The translations under genes were made by a program, and so were the position numbers. Below, piece after piece: positions 22,462 through 32,510 of a stretch of DNA of 64,000 bases (its first letter is position 1; every line of letters begins with the position of its first letter). The stretch covers positions 137,624,536 through 137,688,535 of the forward strand of contig NC_134458.1 in assembly GCF_047948215.1 (NCBI RefSeq), written 5' to 3'. The notes beneath the pieces were generated by a model. It was not told where the DNA came from, did no database searches, and saw only the letters and a list, made by a program, of their open reading frames with translations. This DNA is from Lycorma delicatula (Eukaryota; Arthropoda; Insecta; Hemiptera; Fulgoridae).

Positions 22462-25147
22462 CAAATTTTATTTACTTACGAAAACAGGTATTTTGGTGCT
22501 TGGTCGATAAGTGTATTGGATTTGACTTGTTTCCATTAATTTAAATATGGGTTATGTATATGAGGTCGGATTTTATGTATGTATAGAATATCAAAGTTGT
22601 TAATATTTACGGATTTTTTATTTATATTGACGAATGTAAAAACGTAAGTCTAAAAATTTCAAACGTTTCGTCCCGTTTGTCCTATGTAGCGTGTTACGCA
22701 TTCAGAGCAGTTCAGTTTTGTGTTTACATTTTGTCAAGTTATTTATTTTGTTTTAATTGCGACTTATTTTCTCCGAATGTTTGTTTACGTATATGAGAGT
22801 GATTACAACCGGATCAGTCGTTGAAGACGGCTACGAGGTCGACTGAAAGTACTGACGTGGTGAGTTTTTGAAACCCCGTTATACATTATATTATATATTT
22901 GATTCGGATTTTCATCAAAAAGTTTTACGTTATCGACCGTCGTGGACACGTACATAAATCAGATAAATCTCATCACAGAAGAACTTAGGGGCTGATAGAG
23001 AGAAGAATTTAATTAGGTACGGCTAAATCTTGATATATTGTTACTCTCCTGTACTGAACTACTGTTCTAGTCTGACGCAGGATTTTGAAGTCAAAACAGA
23101 AATTTCTATTGCATAAATCTACTTTTTTATAAATAAATATAAATTCGTTTGTGAAACAACAGTTTAACATATTTATCCCTTTTTTAATAGAATAAGTTAG
23201 TACAGTGCATATCTTTTACAAAATCATGTATGAATCAGTAGCGGATGATTAAAAAACTTCGTTTTAAAAGTTATCCTATAACATGGAAATAAAATAAGCT
23301 ATTTTTATTAAAATTGGATTCTGACGACGTATCTTACTTGAATTTAAGTAATAAAAAATGTTTTCATTTGTGTTTTGTTTGAAGTAATTCGATTCGCCTT
23401 GGTGTAAAAGCTTTATAGCTTTATTTCTTATTAATACTATTATTTCAAGCGCATAATGTGAGCGTGAAATCGTTTATCTTTATTCTTAAAGCAATTAATT
23501 GCCGTTTGACATACATAATATTTATTGTTATTTCTATTCATGTATCTGCATTAATGTTTTGTTAATTTTTGAATAAATAAATCTACCTTTTGTCTTTTAA
23601 CTTACTGATATGAATGTAACTCGTCTTAACAAATGAAAAAAATCTTTTTAATTGATACGTTTCCTTATTGATCTTTTTAATTGTATCATTAATTTGTTTT
23701 TGTTTCTTTTTTTATTTGTCTGTAATAAATTATTAATCATTTTCTTAAGAGTTAAAAAAGATATGCTGAAATTTTTAGTAAAGTTTTTTTTTTGTGAGCA
23801 CAGAGCTGTTTTATTTCTTTTTCAGAACTACGCGATGGGGATGTTTTTAGAATAAATACTTTTTTTATTATGAATTAACTAAATGTGAGATTCATTATTG
23901 AAGATTGAAATTTAAAATCTCAGAAATGCAATTTCTGTCTTAAGAGTATTTCTATCATTTGGAGTCTGTATTCTTCAGAGTTATCAGGTTGCATGATTAT
24001 GGATCCATTTTGGAGTATTGGATTATAGCAAAGCATTATAATAAATTACAATGCATAAAAAAAAATATAGAAATCAAAATAATTCTGGCACGAACGAGAA
24101 GAAGGGATTAGAACACATTATTTATAATTTGTATTTATTTTACAATTTTTCTGTTGCCTTCTTAAATCTATTTCAGTTTTTAACTGACCAGAGTAAAAGG
24201 TTTCGTCCACTAAATTAAAAATTCCTGGCTGGAAATAACACTATTACATTTTGACAGCAATTTTAAGAGTAGAAGATGAAGAAAGAAAAGCTTTGATTAA
24301 ACAACGAATGAGACAAGAATGTCGTAGTTGGACCCTGTTGATTTTGAACTAATACATTAAAGAAACAGAAAGGAATCGAATGGAAGATCTAAGAGCGTAA
24401 AATATCGATGTCTGGAAACCTTTGGTGAAACATTTCCTTCATGTATTCTTTGTACCGACCACCACAACGAAACGCATTAATAAAAAAATTTAAAAATTCG
24501 ACTTTCAAGTTTTAAAACCATCCTTTTATATTGGAAACAAATATTGGTTACGAATATGTGATATTACGTGATATATTGGTTACGAAAGTAAAAAGCATTG
24601 CCAACAATGAAATATAGTTCAATTGTGAACAAGTCACCTACCTGTTAGTTTCACTGCTGACAGAATAAAAAAAAGTTAAATCGTATTTTATCGATTAAGA
24701 TTCAGATGCTTTTGTTTAGGTGCGAAGTTAAATTTGGGACACCCCATAATAAAAGAACCTTCATCAGATATATATACATTGATGATGGAGAAATAGATAA
24801 AATAACTGTATTGTCGATAACTGTTTGTTATTGGCCGGCAGCCTAGGCGATTTGACAGTCCTATGAGAAAAAATAACATTTACCAATAGAGATTATAATC
24901 TTAATCAAATATAAATAAGAGCAATTATCAGAGGTACACTGGTCGCGGAACACCATTCCGGTACTGCTTTTTGAAAGAAAAGAAAAATTTTCGTTTCACG
25001 TAAAATTTGTTTTAACTTAAGTTTGGCCTACGTTTTATTTTAACAAATCTATTCATTGAAATCACATTTCTTTATAAAAAATATTATTAGTTCCTTAAAT
25101 GGTGTGTTTTACACCAAAAATTTTACATCAAAAATTAATTTAAATGT
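22462..25147. other. AT-rich non-coding DNA, nothing firmly recognised
   Basis: 24270-24460 (+) reads as charged peptide pieces (DEERKALIKQRMRQECRSW; ERNRMEDLRA) that could be an old coding relic, but I cannot name a family. GGTTACGAA with GTGATAT strings repeat locally at 24546-24590. Confidence 0.45.
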
Positions 25148-25596
25148 CAGGAAAAGATTTTTGAAAGTGTATGTTTAGAATGTCGCTTTATATGGAAGTG
25201 AAACTTGGACAATCGGATTATCTGAGAAGAAAAGATTAGAAGCTTTTGAAATGTGGTGCTACAGGAGAATGTTAAAAATCAGATGGGTGGATAAAGTGAC
25301 AAATGAAGAGGTATTGCGGCAAATAGATGAAGAAAGAAGCATTTGGAAAAATATAGTTAAAAGAAGAGACAGACTTACAGGCCACATACTAAGACATCCT
25401 GGAATAGTCGCTTTAATATTGGAAGGATAAGTAGAAGGAAAAAATTGTGTAGGCAGGCCACGTTTGGAATATGTAAAACAAATTGTTAGGGATGTAGGAT
25501 GTAGAGGGTATACTGAAATGAAACGACTAGCACTAGATAGGGAATCTTGGAGAGCTGCATCAAACCAGTCAAATGACTTAAGACAAAAAAAAAAAA
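25148..25596 (+). pseudogene. 3' end of an RTE-like LINE with poly-A
   Basis: One frame reads through RKRFLKVYV, a stop (25176-25178), then NVALYGSETWTIGLSEKKRL, EAFEMWCYRRMLKIRWVDKV, TNEEVLRQIDEERS and TGHILRHPG. A stop (25428-25430) follows, then GRPRLEYVKQIVRDVGC and LDRESWRAASNQSND. This is the region after the polymerase in RTE-clade elements, where E-x-W-T, RRML-x-I-x-W and RESWRAA-type strings are conserved. The coding end is followed at once by a 12-base A run (25585-25596), so the 3' terminus looks genuine and the copy is strongly 5'-truncated. Polymerase and endonuclease domains are absent. The exact 5' boundary and target duplication were not found. Confidence 0.85.
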
Positions 25597-26035
25597 TGCT
25601 GTGTTACGAAAATGTTCATATGTTATTTGTTTTTGTTGATATTAATATTGTTTGGTTTGATTCTTAACCCTCACTTCACTTTTATTTTTATTGATATGTT
25701 ATTAAAAAAAATATGAGGCGATAAGTATTATAACCTAAATTATAAAATTCAGACCGCATGAAAACGGTTCTTGCTTTCGGATATCCGTAGGTAAAGGCTA
25801 CAAAATAAGTAGCTAAAAATCCAATTCACGAAAAAAGTTAAACATTTGACTTGAAACAAATAAGATTTGCTTCTTATCAATCTAAAAATCGAAATTAATG
25901 TGCATTTTTCATAACATTATCATGTCGCCTGCGGCTATGAACTATATTCTTTTGTCTTTTTTAATAAAAAATCAAAAGTTTCGGTGTTGGAAAATTTTCG
26001 AGGGCACCTCTTGGAAGTTATGTTAACTGGAAATT

Positions 26036-26332
26036 AACATCATTTGCTACCTACCGAGTTGATCTAGTGGTGAAAGCGTCTTCTAAATCAGCTGATTTGG
26101 AAATCGAGAGTTCCAGCGTTCAAATCCTAGTAAAGTCAGTTATTTTTATACGGATTTGAACACTAGATCATGGATACCGGTGTTCTTTCGTGGTTGGGCT
26201 TCAATTAACCACTCAGGAACGTCGAACTGAGACTGTACAAGACTTACACTTCATTTACACTCATACATATCATCCTCTGAATTATTGTCGGTAGCTACCG
26301 GAGGCTAAACAGGAAAAAAAAACATCATTTGC
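26036..26332 (+). mobile_element. Family-2 SINE with perfect 12-bp target duplication
   Basis: AACATCATTTGC occurs at 26036-26047 and again at 26321-26332, immediately flanking the SINE (26048-26320). The head has GTTGATCTAGTGGTGAAAGCG, the near-palindrome TAAATCAGCTGATTTGG and the B-box-like GCGTTCAAATCC. The body and tail match the copy at 14383 (TATACGGATTTGAACACTAG; GGAGGCTAAACAGG) and end in A9. The perfect duplication implies a comparatively young insertion made by LINE machinery. Confidence 0.93.
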
Positions 26333-27199
26333 AGGAAATTAACATAATTTCCAACAAATAATGTTAGTTTAACATATTAACGAAGTTACGTGTTAAAAGC
26401 AATATCTCCGATGAAGTTTGGATATTTATCCCTGAAATATTGTTTTTTAGTGATAAGTTGAGTGCATTTATTCACGGTTATCAAAGGAAACAATCGATTC
26501 CTTACCGTGAATAATTTCTTGACCGTCCTATCTTAACTCGAATAATTTGATTTATTTCACCCCACTCCAGATCCTTATGTGTTCTGCTAAAAACTGAAAT
26601 ATTATTAAAATACTTGAAGGGAATTATAAAATTAATTCTATCTTGTCTCGTTCAATCATATAATTTTTATTTTATTTCTATTTTTTTTGTTGTACGTATT
26701 AGGATTTTATTTCACATTTTATTTTTTATTTTTTTGTATTATAAATACTTTTTAATTCAGAAAAACATTTATCCGCTGTGGGAGTGTTTCTATTTAAATA
26801 CTAAACTTATTTTTATCTTATTATATAATATGTATTTATCAGCGCGGAAGACTTAGTATGAAATAATGTTTGTCTATATTATCACAGTTAGCATTTATGG
26901 TAGAAAACGTTAAATAAAAATATACAGAAACACATACACACATACGACAATGATGCATCGTTACGTAATTTTCTGTGTTTGTTTGTGTTTCTTAAAGTCG
27001 TTATTCATATTGTAAATAGATAAGAACTGTTGTATATAAAATAATATTTATTGTTTTGTTTAATAAATATTGTATCATATGTTATTGCTTTGTTTTCAGT
27101 AAAGGCCTATTTTAATTATAGACTTTATTTATTTATTTATACTAATTTAATTTTTTTTTTCTGATAAGTTTGAGACTTATAATTCATTATATATAACCA
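26333..27199. other. AT-rich non-coding DNA, nothing recognised
   Basis: The 80-codon frame at 26614-26856 (+) is hydrophobic and AT-driven, and probably chance. Confidence 0.5.
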
Positions 27200-27203
27200 T
27201 TAA

Positions 27204-27216
27204 CCTTTTCAGATCA
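27204..27216 (+). repeat. piggyBac left terminal inverted repeat
   Basis: CCTTTTCAGATCA, directly after TTAA. It pairs with the right terminus at 11 of 13 positions. Confidence 0.9.
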
Positions 27217-27989
27217 GGAAGCCAGTAAAGTGGCTCTGTGCGGTGACAGTTTTAAAACGCTGTTACAAAAACATTTTATATGGGATCTAAGTCGGTTATA
27301 TTTTTTTATATTCACAAAGAAATCAGTTTTATTATACAATTTGAACTATAGTTATACGAATTAAAATGTTTTATTTGGACAAGAAAGAATATGACCATTT
27401 TTTTCTCAGAAATGTGCTTGTGTGTGTGTGTGTGACTGGTGTATTATAATTGCTATGAGGGTTACGGATTTATTTATTATTTACAAAACTAGCTTGTTAT
27501 ATTAGCAACATAACGATGTATTGAAACACATAATAAGTTATGTTATACGGCACACACAAAAAAAAAAGGAATTTGTGGTCATAAATGTGTCACTTTTATT
27601 TGAGGCCTAATAAATCTTTTCTGACAAAAGATATCGGCATCAATGAAACACATACCGATTCGTAATGAATAACCGTATACAGTAAAAATAGTTTTTTGTC
27701 AATCCGAATAGCCTTTTAAGTGGAGGGGATTTTTATAAAACGTAGTTTTTACTGAATCTCTTTCTTTATACTAACATATGTTACTTTATTGTGTGAGTGA
27801 GTACGAGTGAACTGCAGTAAGTAACTTACTATCGCAAACCGGCGTTCCGTTGGTAATATATTATTTCATTATTTTTTTAAAATTACATCGGTTTTTTTTT
27901 ATTCAGTGCGATTTTTTTCACATATTGGGCGTTTTTTTAAATTTGTGATTTTTTTTTTATTTGCCGTAATTTTTTTTTTTATCGAGACA

Positions 27990-30120
27990 ATGAATGACGA
28001 ACAGATTAGGTTTGCTCTTGACGAAGAACTTTCAGATTATGACGAAAATGACAGTGACGACCTTGAGGGCTTGGATGACATCAAAAATACTGAAATTAGG
28101 AGTAACGATTTTTCGGAACCGCATCTCCTGAATTTTAGTAGCGACGATGATGATCCAGGTCATTCGATTAGTGATACTGACACGGAACAGAAAATAAATG
28201 TAGCCGGTTCAGTTCTACATCCACATGCTGAAGGAAACGGTAATATATTTCATGAAATCCATTATCGTTCTCCAGTGCAGTTGGATGTTGAAATGCAACC
28301 AGCTGTTGAATTTCCTCTCCAAGATGAGGAACTTGACACGGCGGAGTTACAAGAAAATCCAACTGACCGGGCCCAAAATGACGAAACAGTTACAGATGAC
28401 GAAGGTTACGAGTTGGAAGGTCGTCTGCCGGTTCTTGGAAATCCCTGGTTAGTTTGTACTGATAGGTGTAAATATGACACACTAAACAGTTTGCCTTTTA
28501 TGGGTCCGGAACCAGGTGCATTTGTAAAGAATCCCGACCTTTTGGCTAAATCCGCTCCTCATAAGAGAGGTCGGCCTAAGAAGCGTCGTAGGAATTTACA
28601 CAATGTGCCTGAATATATTCCTGATCCCCGTATTCATGGGGAGACGCCGTTTGCCGTATCTATGTTGTTTTTTGGGGCTATCCTTGAAAAAGTAACATCA
28701 CAAACTAATTTGTATTTTCAAAGCCGTAGACCTGATAGGCCATTACCTAAGGACAGAATTCAAGGTGACGTTAGTCTTGCCCAGATGAAACGTTTCTTTG
28801 CAATCATCCTGGAAATGGGTCATACTGTAAGACACACTTTACAAGAATACTGGTCAACTGACGAGGTTTCCCATTTCGCTTGGTTTGGGAATACATTACC
28901 GAGAACTGTCTTTCTTCATATTTTGAAGTATTTACACTTCACTAACCAGGATCCACCAATAGAATCAGAAATGCAAACTGGTAACTATGACCGTCTCTGG
29001 AGAGTACGCGAAATATTTTAAATTGCTCGTCAGAAATCTCGTGAACTCTGTAATCCACGACAACAAATTGTAGTTGATGAGGTTTTATGCGCCTACAAGG
29101 GTAGAGTCTTGTTTCGGCAGTATATACCTAGTAAACGAAAGCGCTTTGGGATAAAGGTTTACAGACTTTTCGATAATTCTGGGTACACATTCGATATGAA
29201 TGTATATCTCGGGAGACAACGAGAGGAACAAAATGTAAACGAAAAAATTACTGAACGTACAGTTATCAATCTAATTGCAGGTTATGAAAATTGTGGATAT
29301 CATTTGTATATGGAAAATTTTTTTTCATCCCTGCAATTATATCGACGACTGAAAGATGTGGGAATTCTAGCTTGTGGAACAGCTCGATCCAATCGTGCTG
29401 GAATGCCAGCTGAATTCACACGAAACAGACGTAAACAATTAGGTTTGACCAGACACCGGTTAGCCTGTCGTACGACACTGGATGGAATATCTTGTATTCT
29501 ATTCAATGACAAGCGAATGGTAACACTTCTGTCTTCTATTCATGGGCCTGCTGAAGAGGGTAAATACAGTGTAACAATTCACGGTACAGAAAATGTCGTG
29601 AGACCTGTAATGATTGTAGATTACAATAATTATATGGGGGCTGTTGATCAATCTTATCTTCTGTCTTCAAGCTATTACTTACATAGGCGCATGACAAAAT
29701 GGACGAAAAAACTTTTTTTCCACATTTTTGACATGCTCTTTTTCCACATTTTTGATATGCTTCTTGTCAATGCTTATACGGCTTACAATAAATAATAAAT
29801 AATACGGCAATAAGATGGAGAAGAACCAATCCTTCTGATGGTTTCGAAATGAGGTTTTGAAAGGGCTTGTTTCATCATCTCCTACGAGATTTTCTGCACG
29901 AGGATCTTATGTAAGAAATCGTGAATTTTTACGTCTTGAAAGTTGTGAAGCAAGACATTTTCCTAAACGTGAGGGAACAAACAGTTTTAGACAATGCGTT
30001 GTGTGCTCGGCAAACGGCATTCGCGTAAGATCAGTCTGGAGGTGTGTGGCTTGTGAGGTACCACTCTGTATAGATGGATGCTTTCTCGTGTATCACACAC
30101 GCCAAAATATCACCAACTAG
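27990..30120 (+). pseudogene. piggyBac (PGBD4-like) transposase pseudogene
   Basis: The start is ATG 27990 (MNDEQIRFALDEELSDYDEN); the open frame extends upstream only into AT-rich low complexity. An acidic N-terminus is followed by a basic patch, HKRGRPKKRRR, which looks like a nuclear localisation signal, and by the DDE_Tnp_1_7 domain from about HGETPFAVSMLFF. A TAA at 29019-29021 interrupts REIF/IARQKSREL in the same frame. The first catalytic Asp is present in VVDEVLCAYKGR (29076-29078). The second site reads YMENFFSS, so the usual Asp is Glu (codon 29313-29315). The third Asp is present in GAVDQSY (29646-29648). A 24-bp tandem duplication repeats FFHIFDML (about 29705-29760). Stops at 29793 and a frameshift precede the C-terminal cysteine-rich domain, 29857-30117 (CVVC, CVAC, C and C, then H). 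It is inactive as it stands. Confidence 0.93.
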
Positions 30121-30967
30121 GGGTAAGAGCTTTTTATTTATAAATTTATTACTTCATTTTATTTGTTTAGGTTATTTATTATTTTTCATCTATTTCATTC
30201 TTTTGTTTTTTTGGGGAATCTCCCATATTGCGATTTATATGTTGGTGTAAAAACTAGTGCGCGCTCGTAATTTCTTATTTTATATATTATATATATATAA
30301 TATATATTACGATTTTATATACATAGTAACATAAAAAATAACTGTTGTTTGTACCGAATAGCTTGTAATTACTGGGGTAATTATTATGCGTTTCATGAAC
30401 TCTATTGCCCCCCCCCCCCCGTGGCGTGTAACAGCAATACTCTGTTGTAAAAAAAGTTTTTTTACGTAATAAATGCTCTAAGGAAGTCTTATAATTTTTA
30501 AAATAAATTTTACATTATATGTAACGCTAAGAAAAAATAAATAACTATAAAAATTTCTCGAAACTGATATGCTAATTAATCTGTAATTTATGACACGGGT
30601 TTTTCATCATATTTTGCCCAACTTTCAACCGATTTGCTTGAAAGTATTTTTTTTTTAATCAGCAAACTATGTTTCATAAACACAAATCAAAAAAAAAAAA
30701 TTTCGCTAATAAAAAACGCGGTAGAAATGCGCAAAAAAAATTCTGCAATTAAATTATCGTAATTTTTGTACGGTTTCAATTTTTTTGTTGTTACAGGCAT
30801 AAAAAATATCCAATCGTAAGGTATTTTTTTTTGTCAGAATCTGTTAAATCTCGTTAATATACTGTAATTTTTTGAAAATTTTTTCACAAGAGGGTAGCAT
30901 AAGACTATGAAGAGAGGCAATCAGATACCAACTATTTTTGCGGAGCGCTAAGAAGCGCGGAGCATTG

Positions 30968-30980
30968 TGATGGGAAAAGG
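30968..30980 (-). repeat. piggyBac right terminal inverted repeat
   Basis: TGATGGGAAAAGG on the plus strand, directly before TTAA. Its reverse complement matches the left end at 11 of 13 positions. Confidence 0.9.
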
Positions 30981-30984
30981 TTAA

Positions 30985-31900
30985 AAAAGTACAAATGAGT
31001 CCTATTTTGTTACTCAAACCTTAGCCTGTGAACCTGTTAAATTTCATTTCATTATTGTGCATAGTTTAAAGAAAAGAACCTCCTTTCCTTTTTTTTTTTA
31101 AACTGATTCTACGTCCATGTGAAACGCATTTAAAACGTACGCGTTATTATTAATTTTATGATAACTAATCTTTTCTCATGTTGAGCTCTTCCAATCAGGT
31201 CGTTTTTAGAGTACGGCTTGCCGGTTGTCGATCAATTTTCTATTAATAACCGTTTCATTTAGAAGTAGTTAATTTAAGAAAAAAGAAGCTATTATGAAAA
31301 TGTATACAATTATGAAAACAATCATTTACAGAGCGATTGAAGTGATATTTGTTAGTAAAAAGTAGTTTATAATGCGTTAGTACGGGTGGTATAAAGTTTA
31401 CTAGAATGCGATTATAGACGATTACTTGTTGTACAACAGCAATTGATAGTACGAGTAGCTAAGCTGCGTGAGTGTTACGAGTAATTTCCTCTTCGCAGCA
31501 GCAATTTTAATAGATTCCATTTTACATATATTGTTTTTGTTACTGTAATTTAATTTTAGATATGGCTTAAATTTCTCTGCAAACTTTATTTTACGGCTAA
31601 ACAAACGTATATTTTAGTTGTGTTTTATTTTTAAAAAAAAATTTCCGAGTTAAATGTTCATCACTTAAGAAAAAATTGCAGTAGTCGAAAACACTTTGGT
31701 CCAAAAAATTTTAAATTACGTGAAAACAAAAAAAACAACTGAATCTTCTATTCAGCTATTAGATATAATATTACAATTTTTACCACGCGATCGCATGGAT
31801 GTAAGTAAAACTTTTTCAGAAAAAAATACAGAAAGTATTATTTTCTTTAATTTTTCATCTTTTACTTTACCGGCTACACAGAGTACGTCAGTGAAGTGGG
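30985..31900. other. AT-rich non-coding DNA, nothing recognised
   Basis: No supportable gene. The frames at 31422-31604 (-) and 31696-31920 (+) have no motif that I know. Confidence 0.5.
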
Positions 31901-31920
31901 ATTATCCATTTGAAATTTGA

Positions 31921-32460
31921 GTGAGGGCGCTGTATTTAATGATATATTGTCAGCAATTTAGTGAACATGGAAAGTGGTCAGGTACATCATATGAGGCTTT
32001 CTCTGTTAAATCGTTTTCTAAAAATGGTGACTGCGTCAACTGTACGAAGGTTATTTCGCAGTCGGGCGCAATATTCCGCTACATGGGCGGATACCGTCTG
32101 TTCATGTAATTAACTAGGTTAAAATGTTTGAGGAAACCGGGTCCGCATTAAATTTAAAACATAATGGTAAAAAGAACATCGAAAACATCGATAGATTTTG
32201 AACTGCCAAAACACGCATTAGCGTTGAACGTCAATGAACCGTCGAATCGTACATAAGGATTTAACTTTTCATTCCTATAAAATACAAATTTTTCAGAAAT
32301 TAAAAAATGCTTAGCGTGAATTTTTGTCAAGAAATGTTGTTGCAGCGTTTTGATGGTAATGAAAACTTAATTTCACCATATGTTTATGTAAGATAAAGCT
32401 CATTTTCACCAGAACGTCTATGTAAATAAATAGAGTAGTCTATAACAGAGCTCTGAAAAC
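31921..32460 (+). pseudogene. IS630/Tc1-mariner-type transposase, N-terminal half
   Basis: The first frame gives AFSVKSFSKNGDCVNCTKV, a helix-turn-helix start typical of insect IS630-like transposases that carry a DUF4817-type N-terminus. The reading then shifts to RNIPLHGRIPSVHVIN, stop, VKMFEETGSALNLK and NIENIDRF, stop, TAKTRISVERQ. It continues in further frames with pieces around the FCQEMLLQRFDGNENLIS region, and DKAHFHQNVYVNK near 32392. The last of these corresponds to the first catalytic Asp of the DDE domain (usually SDEAHFH). At least three stops and several frame changes are present. The 3' half of the protein is not found here, but a C-terminal half of the same type lies at 41322-41620. 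Confidence 0.8.
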
Positions 32461-32479
32461 CTACTTCAATTACAGGGGA

Positions 32480-32510
32480 AAATTTCCTCTACCACAGGTA
32501 GAGGAAATTT
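32480..32510. repeat. Perfect 14-bp hairpin
   Basis: AAATTTCCTCTACC (32480-32493) and GGTAGAGGAAATTT (32497-32510) are perfect inverted arms around ACA. It lies at the right edge of the IS630-like transposase relic, where the coding similarity ends. Confidence 0.95.

Larger units (their letters stand above)
27200..30984 (+). mobile_element. Complete piggyBac element with TTAA at both ends
   Basis: TTAA at 27200-27203 and 30981-30984 flank inverted termini CCTTTTCAGATCA (27204-27216) and the reverse complement of 30968-30980, CCTTTTCCCATCA, which match at 11 of 13 positions. TTAA duplication is the hallmark of piggyBac insertion. Just inside each end is a small hairpin: AGCCA-GTAAAG-TGGCT on the left and GCGCT-TCTT-AGCGC on the right. 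A transposase relic occupies 27990-30120. The element is 3777 bp between the TTAA sites. It contains a C13 run (30408-30420) and A/T tracts in its 3' non-coding part. Confidence 0.92.
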
